From Blastomonas aquatica (GTDB lineage Bacteria; Pseudomonadota; Alphaproteobacteria; Sphingomonadales; Sphingomonadaceae), in assembly GCF_014639875.1 (NCBI RefSeq), contig NZ_BMGD01000004.1, positions 1-64,000 of the forward strand: a stretch of DNA of 64,000 nucleotides, written 5' to 3'. The notes below the pieces were generated by a model, which saw nothing but the letters and a program-made list of their open reading frames with translations, had not been told where the DNA came from and did not search any database. Position numbers and translations under genes: made by a program. Below, one piece after another: positions 38,375 through 48,376 of this stretch (positions are counted from its first letter, which is position 1; each line of letters begins with the position of its first letter).

Positions 38375-41300
38375 TTACGCCCTCGCCTTCTTCCTCAATA
38401 TCCCCGCCAAGCCCTTGGAAAGCTGGATCAATCCGTTGATCCGTGACGCCGGATCACTCCACACCCGCTGGATCATCAGCTTCTGGTCGGGGCGCAGCTT
38501 GGCGATGCCGTTGAGCCGTTCGACATAGGCCAGCAGCCCCGGCACGTCGGGGAAGCTGTCGTTGTGGAAACTGACCAGCGCGCCACGTGCGCCGACGTCG
38601 ATCTTGCTGACGCACGCCGCGATGCAGTTCTGTTTGATCTCGATCAGCTTGATCAGGTTGGTTGTCGCCTCGGGCAACGCGCCGAACCGGTCGATCATCT
38701 CGGCGGCGAACGCCTCGATCTCGGGGCCGCTGGTAAGGTCGTTCATCCGCCGATACAGCGCCATCCGCACCGCCAGATCGGGGACGTAATCCTCGGGGAT
38801 CAGGATCGGTGCATCGACGGTGATCTGCGGCGAGAACTTCTGGCGCGGCAGGTCGAGCGCAAATCCTCCCGCCTTGGCCTCGAGGATCGCCTCCTCGAGC
38901 ATCGACTGATAGAGCTCGAACCCGACCTCGCGGATATGACCTGACTGTTCGTCTCCGACCAGATTGCCCGCGCCGCGGATATCGAGATCGTGGCTGGCGA
39001 GCTGGAAGCCCGCACCCAGTGTATCGAGGTCGCCGAGCACTTTGAGGCGCTTGTCGGCGGTCTCGGTCAGCACCCGGTTTTCAGGTGTCGTGAGATACGC
39101 ATACGCGCGAGTCTTCGACCGGCCCACGCGCCCGCGCAGCTGGTACAACTGCGCCAGTCCGAAGGTGTCGGCCCGGTGGATGATCAGCGTGTTGGCGCTA
39201 GGGATGTCGAGCCCCGATTCGACGATCGTTGTCGACAGCAGCACATCGTACTTGCGGTCGTAGAACGCGCTCATCCGCTCCTCGACCTCGGACGGCGCCA
39301 TCTGGCCATGCGCCATGATGTGGCGGATTTCGGGAACCTCGTCGCGGATGAACTCTCCAAGCTTGTCGAGGTCGCTGATCCGCGGCGCGACGAAATAGGA
39401 CTGGCCGCCGCGATAATGCTCGCGCAGCAGTGCCTCGCGGATCACCACCGGGTCCCAGGGCATCACATAGGTACGCACCGCGAGCCGGTCGACCGGCGGG
39501 GTCTGGATCACCGAGAGCTCGCGCAGCCCGCTCATCGCCATCTGCAGCGTGCGCGGGATCGGGGTGGCGGTCAGCGTCAGCACATGGACATCGGCCTTCA
39601 AGGACTTCAGCCGCTCCTTGTGGACGACGCCGAAACGCTGTTCCTCATCGATGATCACCAGCCCCAGCCGCTTGAACTCGACGGTTTTGGAGAGCAGCGC
39701 ATGCGTGCCGATCACGATATCGGTGGTTCCCGTGGCCAGCTCCTCGCGGGTCGCCTTGGCCTCGCTTGCGGTCACCAGCCGCGATAGGCGGCCGGTGATC
39801 AGCGGGAAGTTCTGGAAGCGCTCGACGAAGTTGGTGTAGTGCTGGCGCGCAAGCAACGTGGTCGGTGCAATGATCGCGACCTGCATCCCCGCCATCGCGG
39901 CGGTGAACGCGGCGCGCATTGCAACCTCGGTCTTGCCGAAGCCAACATCGCCGCACACCAGCCGGTCCATCGGCTTGCCCGACGCCAGATCCTCGAGCAC
40001 TTCGGCAATGACGCGCTCCTGGTCCTCGGTTTCCTCGTAAGGGAAGCGATCGACGAAGCTGGCATAGGTGCCTGGATCGATCTCGGCGACGTCGGCGGTG
40101 CGCAACGCGCGTTCCGCTGCGGTCTTCATCAGCTCGCCCGCGATCGCCTGGATGCGCTCCTTGAGCTTTGCGCGGCGACGCTGCCAGGCTTCGCCACCCA
40201 ATTTGTCGAGCGGAACCCCGTCGCTCTCCGAGCCGTAGCGCGTGAGCACGTCGATGTTCTCTACCGGGACGTAGAGCTTGTCGCCACCCGAATAGGTCAG
40301 CCAGACGCAATCGTGCGGGCTCTTGCCGACCGGGATCGACACCAGGCCTTCGTAACGCCCGACGCCGTGGTCGATATGCACGACGAGATCGCCCTGCGAC
40401 AGCGACTGCAGCTCGGCGAGGAAGGCATCGGCGGACTTGCGTTTCTTGCGTCGCCGCACCAGCCGATCGCCCAGCAGGTCCTGTTCGGAGAGCAGCTCGT
40501 AGCGGTCGGTGGCAAAGCCGTGGTCCTGCGGCAGCACGACCATAGCGGCCATGCCGGTGGCGGCCTGGCCCAGCGCTTCCTGCCAGCTGGCAGCGAGCGC
40601 CATCCGGGCAAGACCATGATCCTTGAGCAGCCCGAGCAGGCGGCTGCGCGAGCCTTCCGAATAGCTCGCGACGATCGCGCCCTTGCTCGCCGCGCGCAAC
40701 TGATCGATGTGCGTGGCAGCAGCGGTGTAGATGTTGTCGCCGCGCGCGCGCTCCGCGCCAAAGTCGCGTGCAGCCCGATAGCCGAGGCCCAGCACGGTCG
40801 TCGATTCGGGCTCGTCATGGCTGCTGACGAGGTGCACCGGCGTATCTGCTGCAAGCGTGCGCCATTCCTTGGCCATCAGATACAGCGCGGTCGGCTTCAA
40901 CGGGCGGTAGCTGCCGGTCTTGTCCTCGTTCCCGCGGGTCCGGTTGGCGTGATAGTCGGTGATGCTCTCGAAGCGTTGTTCGGCGGCGGCATCCGCTCCC
41001 GCATCGCGCAGAATGAGATCATTATCTTCGAGATGATCGAACAGCGTGTCGAGCCGTTCTTCGATCATCGGCAGCCAGTGCTCCATGCCAGCGAGCCTGC
41101 GGCCGTCGCTGATCGCCTGGTACAATGGATCGCCGGTGGCATTCGCGCCGAAGGTCTCGCGATAGGCGCTGCGGAAGCGCTTGATGCTGTCGGTATCGAG
41201 CAGCACTTCGGAGGCCGGCAGCAGGATGTGCCGCGCGACGCGTTCGGTCGAACGCTGCGTACCTGGATCGAAAGCGCGCATCGAATCGAGCTCGTCACCG

Positions 41301-41869
41301 AAGAAATCGAGCCTGAGGCCACTGTCCATCCCGGCGGGGAAGATGTCGATGAGGTTGCCGCGCACCGCGAACTCGCCCGAATCGGCGACGGTGTCGGTGC
41401 GGGCATAACCCTGCCGTACCAGCTTTGCGATCAGCGCCTCGCGCTCGACCACCATTCCGGGTTTGAGCTCGGCGCCGATCTGGCGGATGCGGAAGTTGGT
41501 GAGCGTGCGCTGCGCGACGGCGTTGACCGTGGTAACCAGCAATTGCGGGCCACCTGCGGGCTGCTGCAGTGTCCACAGCGCCTTCAACCGCCGCGCGGTG
41601 ATCGCCAACGAGGGTGAGGCGCGGTCATAGGGCAGGCAGTCCCATGCGGGGAACTCGATCGCCTCGAGATCGGGCGCATAGAATGGAGCGGTTTCCGCCA
41701 CCGCATGCATCAGCGAATCGTCGGGCGCGATGAAAACCACCCGCCCGCCTGATTTGCGCGCAGCTGCAGCGCGCGCCAGATCGGCAAGCAGCAACGGCAA
41801 TGCACCCGGTGCAACGCCTGCCAGCGTCAGCGGGGTTACCGCTGCCAAAATCCTGCTGATACTGTCCAT
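38375..41869 (-). CDS. mfd: Transcription-repair coupling factor Mfd
   Basis: Removes RNA polymerase stalled at lesions and recruits UvrA. It has 1164 residues in the standard order. The N-terminal UvrB-like region contains FIAPDDSLMHAVAE and FPAWDCLPYDRASPS. The CarD-like polymerase-interacting domain contains LVVHIDHGVGRYEGL. The superfamily-2 translocase has Walker A CGDVGFGKTEVA, DEEQ in IIDEEQRFGVVHKE, TATPIPRTLQMA, and TTIVESGLDIPSANT, followed by QLRGRVGRSKTRAYAYL. The C-terminal UvrA-inhibitory domain ends the protein. It starts 26 bases before the sdhE end on the same strand and may be transcribed after sdhE. Confidence 0.97.
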   Translation of the reverse strand: MDSISRILAAVTPLTLAGVAPGALPLLLADLARAAAARKSGGRVVFIAPDDSLMHAVAETAPFYAPDLEAIEFPAWDCLPYDRASPSLAITARRLKALWTLQQPAGGPQLLVTTVNAVAQRTLTNFRIRQIGAELKPGMVVEREALIAKLVRQGYARTDTVADSGEFAVRGNLIDIFPAGMDSGLRLDFFGDELDSMRAFDPGTQRSTERVARHILLPASEVLLDTDSIKRFRSAYRETFGANATGDPLYQAISDGRRLAGMEHWLPMIEERLDTLFDHLEDNDLILRDAGADAAAEQRFESITDYHANRTRGNEDKTGSYRPLKPTALYLMAKEWRTLAADTPVHLVSSHDEPESTTVLGLGYRAARDFGAERARGDNIYTAAATHIDQLRAASKGAIVASYSEGSRSRLLGLLKDHGLARMALAASWQEALGQAATGMAAMVVLPQDHGFATDRYELLSEQDLLGDRLVRRRKKRKSADAFLAELQSLSQGDLVVHIDHGVGRYEGLVSIPVGKSPHDCVWLTYSGGDKLYVPVENIDVLTRYGSESDGVPLDKLGGEAWQRRRAKLKERIQAIAGELMKTAAERALRTADVAEIDPGTYASFVDRFPYEETEDQERVIAEVLEDLASGKPMDRLVCGDVGFGKTEVAMRAAFTAAMAGMQVAIIAPTTLLARQHYTNFVERFQNFPLITGRLSRLVTASEAKATREELATGTTDIVIGTHALLSKTVEFKRLGLVIIDEEQRFGVVHKERLKSLKADVHVLTLTATPIPRTLQMAMSGLRELSVIQTPPVDRLAVRTYVMPWDPVVIREALLREHYRGGQSYFVAPRISDLDKLGEFIRDEVPEIRHIMAHGQMAPSEVEERMSAFYDRKYDVLLSTTIVESGLDIPSANTLIIHRADTFGLAQLYQLRGRVGRSKTRAYAYLTTPENRVLTETADKRLKVLGDLDTLGAGFQLASHDLDIRGAGNLVGDEQSGHIREVGFELYQSMLEEAILEAKAGGFALDLPRQKFSPQITVDAPILIPEDYVPDLAVRMALYRRMNDLTSGPEIEAFAAEMIDRFGALPEATTNLIKLIEIKQNCIAACVSKIDVGARGALVSFHNDSFPDVPGLLAYVERLNGIAKLRPDQKLMIQRVWSDPASRINGLIQLSKGLAGILRKKARA

Positions 41870-41895
41870 GTTCTGTAAGGTGCCTGTTGTCCGGG

Positions 41896-42162
41896 TCAGC
41901 GCGGGATGTTGATGAAATCGAGCTTGCGCATGGCGTCCATCTGCGGCCCGGCAAAGTTATCGGGTACGGGCAGCGTACCGATCGCCCAGGCCATGATGTC
42001 GACATCCTGCTCCTCGATCAGCGCCTCGAACCACGTCAGGTCCTCGTCCGACCAGTCGTTGCCGTAACGATCGAAAAATCCGCCGATCATGAAATCGGCC
42101 TCACGGGTACCACGGTGCCAGGCGCGAAAGGCCAGGCGGCGCAATCGGGTTTCGCGGTCCAT
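41896..42162 (-). CDS. sdhE: Succinate dehydrogenase flavinylation factor SdhE
   Basis: An 88-residue SdhE/SDHAF2 homologue that promotes covalent FAD attachment to the succinate dehydrogenase flavoprotein. The family pattern is RRLAFRAWHRGTREADF, including the RGxxE motif (RGTRE), followed by an acidic helical bundle (DEDLTWFEALIEEQDVDIMAW). Its stop is 26 bases before mfd. This small gene often sits near recG and mfd in alphaproteobacteria, which fits here. Confidence 0.93.
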   Translation of the reverse strand: MDRETRLRRLAFRAWHRGTREADFMIGGFFDRYGNDWSDEDLTWFEALIEEQDVDIMAWAIGTLPVPDNFAGPQMDAMRKLDFINIPR

Positions 42163-42287
42163 CGCTTGGGTCCTTCGCTTGCAGCTTGCCTTGGGGGTTC
42201 ACTTGCGGGTCAGGCCGTGTCTGCCTAAGAGGTGAGGCAAGACTTCAGCCAGCGGCACAAAAGGTGACCGCTTTTTTTGCGATAGCC

Positions 42288-44345
42288 ATGCGCCCCGATA
42301 TACTCAACCCCGCATTCGCCGAGATCGAAACCCTCAAGGGCGTCGGCGTGAGCCTGCAGAAACCGTTTGCGCGGCTGGGAATCGCGCGGGTGAAGGACAT
42401 GGCCTATCACCTGCCCACCGGGTTTATCCGCAGGCGGTCGGTGGGCAATGCCGATCAGGCAGGCACCGGTGAGCAGATCATTATCGCGCTGACCGCCACC
42501 GGATACCGCAGCAGCCCGGGCCGCGGGCCGACCCGGGTGATGGCGGAGGACAGCATCGGCAACCACATCGCGCTGGTGTATTTCGGTGGCAATCCCGGCT
42601 GGGCAAGGAAGCTTTGGCCACTGGGCGAGACCCGACTGGCGGCAGGCAGGCTCGAGATATGGGGCGAGGCGTGGCAGATCGTCCACCCCGATCATGTCGT
42701 CGCCCCCGAGGACGCCGACCAGATCGGCGAGGCCGAGCCGGTCTATCCGCTGGCCGAAGGGCTGGGGCAGAAGCGGGTCGCCTCGCTGGCCGCGCAGGCA
42801 TTGTCGCTGATGCCGCCTTTGCCCGAATGGATCGAACCGTCGCTGATCGCCAAGCAGGACTGGCCCGGCTGGCATGAAGCGCTGGCCGACGCACATCAGG
42901 GAATGGACGAACTTCCCCGCGAGCGGCTGGCGTACGACGAAATCTTCGCCAACCAGCTCGCTTTTGCGTTGATCCGGCAGAGCAACCGCAAACGCAAAGG
43001 GATCGCGCTGCAGGGCGATGGCCATCTGCGCGATGCGTTGCGGCTGCCGTTTGCGCTGACCGGTGCGCAGCAGCGTACGATCAGGGAGATTGCAGGCGAC
43101 ATGGCGCAAGGCGTGCCGATGCTGCGGTTGCTGCAGGGCGATGTCGGCGCGGGCAAGACCCTGGTCGCGGTGATGGCGATGCTCAACACCGTGGAATGCG
43201 GCGGGCAGGCGGCGTTGCTCGCGCCAACCGAAATCCTGGCGCGGCAGCATTTCGATACCATCTCGCGGATGCTCTCGGGGCTTCCGGTGAGCATCGCGGT
43301 GCTGACCGGGCGCGACAAGGGCCGCGCGCGCGAAGCGACGCTGATGGGGATGGCCGATGGGTCGATCCAGATCGTCATCGGCACGCACGCATTGTTCCAG
43401 GATGCGGTGCGCTACAAGAACCTCGCGCTCGCGGTGATCGACGAGCAGCACAAGTTCGGCGTGTCGCAGCGGTTGATGCTGCAGGAAAAGGGCCGGGCGA
43501 CCCCGCATCTGCTGGCAATGACTGCCACGCCGATCCCGCGCACGCTGACGCTGAGTCATTACGGCGAGATGGACGTTTCACGGCTCGACGAGCTGCCGCC
43601 GGGGCGCCAGCCAATCGAGACGCGGGTGATCGCGGACGAGCGGTTGTCCGAGATCGTCGACGGGCTGGGCCGGCATATCGAGCGCGGCGGGCAGGCGTAT
43701 TGGGTGTGCCCCTTGGTGATGGACAGCGAAACCAGCGATCTGGCCGCCGCCGAGACGCGTGCGGCGCAATTGGGCGAGCGGTTTCCCGGCAAGGTTTCAC
43801 TGGTCCACGGCCAGATGCCCGCCGAGCGCAAGGATGCGATGATGGCGGACTTTGCCAGCGGCAAGACCGCGCTGCTGGTTGCGACGACGGTGATCGAAGT
43901 GGGGGTGGACGTGCCTAACGCAACGCTGATGGTGATCGAGGCGGCCGAGCGTTTCGGCCTCGCACAGTTGCACCAGCTGCGCGGCCGGGTGGGTCGGGGC
44001 GACCAGAAATCGGTGTGCGTGCTGCTGCGCGGAAGTGCCTTGAGCGAAACCGCGCGCGCGCGTCTGGCGCTGATGCGGTCAAGCCAGGACGGATTTCACA
44101 TCGCCGAGGAAGACTTGCGCCTGCGCGGTGGCGGCGAATTGCTGGGGACGCGGCAGTCGGGCGATGGCGCGTTCCGCATCGCCACGCCCGAACAGGTCCA
44201 GCGGCTGATCGCGACCGCAACCGACGATGCCCGGTTGCTGATGGATCGCGATGGCGGGCTCGACAGCGAACGCGGCCAGGCCGCACGGGTGGCGCTGTAT
44301 CTGTTCGAGCGGGACTATGGGGCGAAGCTGCTGCGGGGCGGATAG
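42288..44345 (+). CDS. recG: ATP-dependent DNA helicase RecG
   Basis: A branched-DNA helicase that reverses stalled forks. The ATG at 42288 gives 685 residues, normal for RecG. The N-terminal wedge/OB domain contains LKGVGVSLQKPF and YHLPTGFIRR. Helicase motifs are Walker A GDVGAGKTLVAV, DEQHKFGVSQR, TATPIPRTL, and TTVIEVGVDVPNAT, then LHQLRGRVGRGDQKS and LRGGGELLGTRQSG. The frame is open to 42186 upstream, but that part is not homologous. It is divergent from sdhE. A REP-like palindrome follows its stop. Confidence 0.97.
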   Translation: MRPDILNPAFAEIETLKGVGVSLQKPFARLGIARVKDMAYHLPTGFIRRRSVGNADQAGTGEQIIIALTATGYRSSPGRGPTRVMAEDSIGNHIALVYFGGNPGWARKLWPLGETRLAAGRLEIWGEAWQIVHPDHVVAPEDADQIGEAEPVYPLAEGLGQKRVASLAAQALSLMPPLPEWIEPSLIAKQDWPGWHEALADAHQGMDELPRERLAYDEIFANQLAFALIRQSNRKRKGIALQGDGHLRDALRLPFALTGAQQRTIREIAGDMAQGVPMLRLLQGDVGAGKTLVAVMAMLNTVECGGQAALLAPTEILARQHFDTISRMLSGLPVSIAVLTGRDKGRAREATLMGMADGSIQIVIGTHALFQDAVRYKNLALAVIDEQHKFGVSQRLMLQEKGRATPHLLAMTATPIPRTLTLSHYGEMDVSRLDELPPGRQPIETRVIADERLSEIVDGLGRHIERGGQAYWVCPLVMDSETSDLAAAETRAAQLGERFPGKVSLVHGQMPAERKDAMMADFASGKTALLVATTVIEVGVDVPNATLMVIEAAERFGLAQLHQLRGRVGRGDQKSVCVLLRGSALSETARARLALMRSSQDGFHIAEEDLRLRGGGELLGTRQSGDGAFRIATPEQVQRLIATATDDARLLMDRDGGLDSERGQAARVALYLFERDYGAKLLRGG

Positions 44346-44369
44346 ATCTGTCCGGTCTTACGCACAACT

Positions 44370-44446
44370 GTTCTCCGGCAAAAGCCGGAGGCCAGGGGCG
44401 AGGTTACTCTGTCATCGCTCTGGATTCCGGCTTACGCCGGAAAACG
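44370..44446. repeat. REP-like palindrome, copy 2
   Basis: The same element as at 38275: arms with TCCGGCAAAAGCCGGA and CTGGATTCCGGCTTACGCCGG around a short loop, between the convergent recG and PilZ genes. The arms differ from copy 1 at only a few bases. Confidence 0.75.
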
Positions 44447-44506
44447 GCTAGCTCAAGTATCAGCGCGTTGCAGAAATCCGTACTGTTGGATCAGGCCGGG
44501 CCGGCT

Positions 44507-44845
44507 TCAACGCCGTCCATTCGGCCCGGTGTTCGATCCCAGCACGTCGATCATCTCATTGAATTCGTTCAGCCGGATTACGCGCTCGAGCTGGAAGCCG
44601 CTGCGGCCGCCCAGCGACCAGATCAGATGCGCCTCGATGCGGCCGATGACCGGTAGACGTACGGTGATCCGCTCCCCCTTGGCCAGCGGCATTTCGCCTT
44701 CGGTCATGAAGCCGTTGGCGGAGATGTTGACGATATGCGTCTTGATGTCGCCCAGATGGCGATGCTCGGCAATAGTCGCATGGTTTACCGCATGGCGCGC
44801 GGCATGACGCTTTTCCACCACTGCGAGTTTTGCTCCTCTGGACAT
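44507..44845 (-). CDS. PilZ-domain protein, c-di-GMP receptor candidate
   Basis: A 112-residue single-domain PilZ protein. The first c-di-GMP motif has the RxxxR form in KRHAARHAVN. The second has the (D/N)xSxxG form in VNISANGFM, and beta strands such as GERITVRLPVIG and GFQLERVIRL follow. All ligand-binding residues I can check are present, so c-di-GMP binding is plausible. There is no output domain. It may act through partner proteins. The AT-rich 120 bases upstream probably contain its promoter. Confidence 0.85.
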   Translation of the reverse strand: MSRGAKLAVVEKRHAARHAVNHATIAEHRHLGDIKTHIVNISANGFMTEGEMPLAKGERITVRLPVIGRIEAHLIWSLGGRSGFQLERVIRLNEFNEMIDVLGSNTGPNGRR

Positions 44846-44972
44846 ATTCGACCACCCGTTCCGGCATTATTCAACGATCTATATAATCATTCAAAAGTGC
44901 GAACAAAGTGTAAATTGTAAAAGACCGTTTACGCCGCAAAACTACGGGGATGCGCGCCCTGACGGGTGACGA

Positions 44973-46196
44973 TCAGGCGTTTGCGATCACCAGCCCATGC
45001 TTCTTCTGGCCAAGGCTCACAGTGTCTCCGGGCATGACCATATGGTTGAACACCGTGACCTTATCGCCGTTGACCCGCACCGCGCCTTCTTCGATCTTGC
45101 GCTTGGCTTCCTTGTTCGAGACGGTGAAACCCAGGCCGGTGGTCGCCTGGACGATCGACAGACCGTCAGCCGGTACGCGGATGCTCGGCAGGTCACCGCC
45201 GGCATGGCCCTGCTCGAAGGTCGCGCGCGCGGTTTCGGCGGCGGAGCGCGCCGCATCGGCTCCCCGGCACAGCGTTGTCGCGGAATCGGCGAGCACCTTC
45301 TTGGCGTCGTTGATCTCGGCGCCCTCGAGCTTTTCAAGCCGCGCGATCTCGTCGAGCGGAAGGTCGGTGAACAGCCGCAGCCTGACCCCGACATCACTAT
45401 CGGCGGTGTTGCGCCAGAACTGCCAGTAATCGTGGTGCGAGAGCTGGTCTTCATTCAGCCACACGGCGCCGCCAACGGTCTTGCCCATTTTGCTGCCGTC
45501 GGCGTTCGTCAGAAGCGGCGTGGTCAGCCCGAACACCTGCGTGCCGTCCACACGTCTGGCAAGGTCAACGCCGTTGACGATATTGCCCCACTGGTCTGAG
45601 CCGCCCATTTGCAAACGACAATCGGCGCGGCGCGACAGCTCGAGAAAGTCGTACGCCTGCAGGATCATGTAGTTGAACTCGAGGAACGACAGCGACTGCT
45701 CGCGGTCGAGCCGCAGCTTGACCGAATCGAAGCTGAGCATCCGGTTCACCGAAAAATGCTGACCGATGTCGCGCAGAAACGGAATGTACTCCAGACGATC
45801 GAGCCACTCGGCATTGTCGAGCATGATCGCGTCGGTGGGCCCGTCACCAAAGGTGAGGAAGCGTTCGAACACGCGCTTGATCGAGGCGACATTCGACGCG
45901 ATCAGGTCGGTCGTCAGCAGCTTGCGCGCTTCGTCCTTGAAACTGGGATCGCCGATCTTGCCGGTGCCGCCGCCCATCAGAACGATGGGTTTGTGGCCTG
46001 CCTTCTGTAACTGGCGCAGCATCATGATCGACACAAGGTGGCCGACATGCAGCGAGGGCGCGGTCGGATCGAAGCCGATATAGCCCGGCACGATCTGTTT
46101 GGCGGCAAGCGCATCGAGCGCTGCGCCGTCGGTCAGCTGGTGAATATAGCCGCGCGCGTCGAGCAGCGCCAAGAGATCGGATGTGTACTGGCTCAT
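44973..46196 (-). CDS. tyrS: Tyrosyl-tRNA synthetase
   Basis: Charges tRNA-Tyr. It has 407 residues and is a class I synthetase. The HIGH motif appears as HVGH in [14 protein letters not shown], and the KMSKS-like loop as KMGKT in [10 protein letters not shown]. The tyrosine-pocket region shows [24 protein letters not shown]. The C-terminal S4-like RNA-binding domain contains [12 protein letters not shown]. It is on the same strand as the cation exporter gene but separated by about 50 bases. Identification is secure. Confidence 0.97.
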   Translation of the reverse strand: MSQYTSDLLALLDARGYIHQLTDGAALDALAAKQIVPGYIGFDPTAPSLHVGHLVSIMMLRQLQKAGHKPIVLMGGGTGKIGDPSFKDEARKLLTTDLIASNVASIKRVFERFLTFGDGPTDAIMLDNAEWLDRLEYIPFLRDIGQHFSVNRMLSFDSVKLRLDREQSLSFLEFNYMILQAYDFLELSRRADCRLQMGGSDQWGNIVNGVDLARRVDGTQVFGLTTPLLTNADGSKMGKTVGGAVWLNEDQLSHHDYWQFWRNTADSDVGVRLRLFTDLPLDEIARLEKLEGAEINDAKKVLADSATTLCRGADAARSAAETARATFEQGHAGGDLPSIRVPADGLSIVQATTGLGFTVSNKEAKRKIEEGAVRVNGDKVTVFNHMVMPGDTVSLGQKKHGLVIANA

Positions 46197-46244
46197 GATG
46201 GCCGCGCGCTTAGCATCGATGAGCGCGGGCGGGAAGATCGCTTG

Positions 46245-47213
46245 TCATGCACCGGCGACTTGAGCGGGCGGGCAGCGGGCGTCGTCACAGGGGATCACCT
46301 CGAAAGTGCAATGCGACAGGTTGCCGATGCCATCGAGCAGCGCGCGATAATGTTCGGGCGGGCGAGGGTGGTGGGTGGCGAGCGACACGATCAGCGCGAA
46401 ATGTCCGGTGCCGACCTGCCACAGATGCAGATCGACCACGCGGTTGTCGGCATCGGCCTCAATCCTGTGGCGGATGGTTTGTGCGGTTGCCGGGTTGGCC
46501 TCCATATCGAGCAGCACGCTGGCGCATTCGCGCATCAGCCCGCGTGCCCACCAAAGGATGACGACCGCGCCGACGATACCCATCAGCGGGTCGAGCCAGT
46601 CCAGCCCCAGCATCAACCCACCGATCAATGCGACCAGCGCCAGCAGCGATGTCAGCGCATCGGTGAGCACATGCACATAGGCGGCGCGCAGATTGTGATC
46701 TTGGTGGTGGTGATGGTCGTGGCCATGGTTGTGACTGTGGCCGTGATCGTGCCCATGACTGCTCAGCATGAACGCGCTGGCAACGTTCACGACAAGCCCG
46801 ATCACCGTCACGATGATCGCTGCGGAATAATCGATCAATACTGGCGCGGCGAGGCGATGGGCGGATTCCCAGATCATCAGCAGCGCGATTACCCCGAGCA
46901 GCAATGCGCTGCTGAACCCGGTGAGCGATCCCACCTTGCCGGTACCCATTGAAAACCGCCGATCCTGCGCATGGGTGCGGGCAAAGCGATAGGCGAAGGC
47001 GGCAAGCCCCAATGCCGCGACATGGCTGCCCATATGCCAGCCATCGGCGAGCAGCGCCATTGACCCTGTAAGCCAACCGCCAACGATCTCGGCGAACATG
47101 GTGACGGTGGTCAGTGCAACCACCCACAAGGTGCGCTGTTCGCTGCGCGCTTCACCCGAGGCGGCAAAGCGGTGATCGTGGGTCAGTTTTTCGAGCGCGG
47201 CATCATGATGCAT
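46245..47213 (-). CDS. CDF-family divalent cation exporter (ZitB/CzcD type)
   Basis: A proton-coupled metal (likely Zn2+) efflux protein of the cytoplasmic membrane. The ATG at 47213 gives 322 residues starting MHHDAALEKL. It has six predicted membrane segments; the first pair carries the metal-site pattern around AEIVGGWLTGSMALLADGWHMGSH (His and Asp ligands). A long His/Asp-rich cytosolic loop (SHGHDHGHSHNHGHD, then HHHHQD) lies between segments 4 and 5. The C-terminal domain contains DIEADADN-like and LHLWQVG elements. The upstream open frame to 47567 is not homologous. Metal preference is inferred from the His-rich loop. Confidence 0.92.
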   Translation of the reverse strand: MHHDAALEKLTHDHRFAASGEARSEQRTLWVVALTTVTMFAEIVGGWLTGSMALLADGWHMGSHVAALGLAAFAYRFARTHAQDRRFSMGTGKVGSLTGFSSALLLGVIALLMIWESAHRLAAPVLIDYSAAIIVTVIGLVVNVASAFMLSSHGHDHGHSHNHGHDHHHHQDHNLRAAYVHVLTDALTSLLALVALIGGLMLGLDWLDPLMGIVGAVVILWWARGLMRECASVLLDMEANPATAQTIRHRIEADADNRVVDLHLWQVGTGHFALIVSLATHHPRPPEHYRALLDGIGNLSHCTFEVIPCDDARCPPAQVAGA

Positions 47214-47316
47214 GGCGGTTCCAGACAGGTGGCAGATCCGGGATGCTCGGCCCCGTTCTGCGCAACTGTTTCTGTCAGGCCTGCGCCGCCAGTGCAACCC
47301 CTGGGAAAGGCGATGC

Positions 47317-48234
47317 TCAGCCCTGGGCGAGTGCCTTGAGCAGCGCGCGTTCGAGTGGATCGAGCTGGCCATCGCCATCGACCATCGCCTGGACCCAGTC
47401 CTGTTCGTTGGCGGAGAGCGGCGCATCGTGGGCTGCCGCCGCTTCGGGCTCGGATTCACGCAACAGCTCGATCGGCGCGCCGCTGACCAGCGCACCTGCC
47501 ATCCGGCCAAGGAAGCTGCCGATGCCCGGCGAGGTGTCTTCCATAAATGCATGCAGCCGTGCCGCATCCTGGCGGCTGAGCGCCCGGAAGCGCTGGTCGG
47601 TGAGCAGATGCAGGCTGACCGCCTGGACGAACAGTGTCTGCCACTCTGGCGCGTTGCTGCCCGCTAGCGTGGCATCCTTGATTTCGAACAGCAGCGCGGC
47701 TTCGTCGCGGTTGATGTGCGCGGGCGCTGCCCCACCTGCGGCGTAGAGGACCCGGCGCAGCAGGCGCACCTCGGCGGTGCCGATGCTGCCGGATTTCAGG
47801 CTGCCGCCCTGGCGGGTAGGGCCTTCGCCGTGGAGCACGGCATGCCTGACCTGCTTCAATGCATAGGATTTCAAATTCTCAGGTACGTTCTCGGCGCGCT
47901 CGATCACCTTCACCAAAAGCTCGAGTTCGGCCAGCGTATCGACCTTGCCGTCATGGTCGATCGCCTGCATCAGCCATGCGGCATTCTCCTCGCTGACATA
48001 GCCGCGCGGTTCGGCCTGTTCGACCAGATAGGCGGTGATCGCTTCGACGAAGAAATCGACCCATTCGCGGCTGGGCTCGCTGCTGACCCGGTTGAGTTCG
48101 AACAGGATGTCGGCCTCGGCCGCACTGATCTCGCCGTCAGGCCAGACCGTGCGCCGCAATGCGAGCGTTTCGTCCGCCCCTAGCGCGCGCGTCTGCGCGA
48201 TCATTGCAGTTACATCTTCGAGAGGTTTGGTCAT
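47317..48234 (-). CDS. Unknown protein with internally duplicated TerB-like domain
   Basis: A 305-residue soluble protein made of two related halves. Residues 27-92 (RRTVWPDGEISAAEADILFE, then WVDFFVEAITAYLV) align by eye with residues 159-231 (RRVLYAAGGAAPAHINRDEA, then WQTLFVQAVSLHLL). Each half looks like a helical TerB/DUF-type domain with the DGxIsxxEa pattern. A C-terminal element DGDGQLDPLE resembles an EF-hand loop. Family members are common in alphaproteobacteria and are sometimes labelled tellurite-resistance-like, without evidence of that role. It is convergent with nothing close; its neighbours are the CDF exporter (downstream) and a divergent endonuclease-family gene. Confidence 0.65.
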   Translation of the reverse strand: MTKPLEDVTAMIAQTRALGADETLALRRTVWPDGEISAAEADILFELNRVSSEPSREWVDFFVEAITAYLVEQAEPRGYVSEENAAWLMQAIDHDGKVDTLAELELLVKVIERAENVPENLKSYALKQVRHAVLHGEGPTRQGGSLKSGSIGTAEVRLLRRVLYAAGGAAPAHINRDEAALLFEIKDATLAGSNAPEWQTLFVQAVSLHLLTDQRFRALSRQDAARLHAFMEDTSPGIGSFLGRMAGALVSGAPIELLRESEPEAAAAHDAPLSANEQDWVQAMVDGDGQLDPLERALLKALAQG

Positions 48235-48376
48235 GAAATGCGCGCCGTCTGCTACTGCTGTTGGAGATCAGAGTACAGCGCAACATTTAATGATGCGTTA
48301 GCCTTGAATGGTTGCGCCGCCAGAGGAGCGATTCTAACAGGAATCCATGCCGTTAGCACCCAACCGCCTGAAGATC

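Noticed and set aside
39839-41617. Long open antisense frame opposite mfd (592 codons)
   Set aside because: No homology-like motifs and complete overlap with a certain gene.
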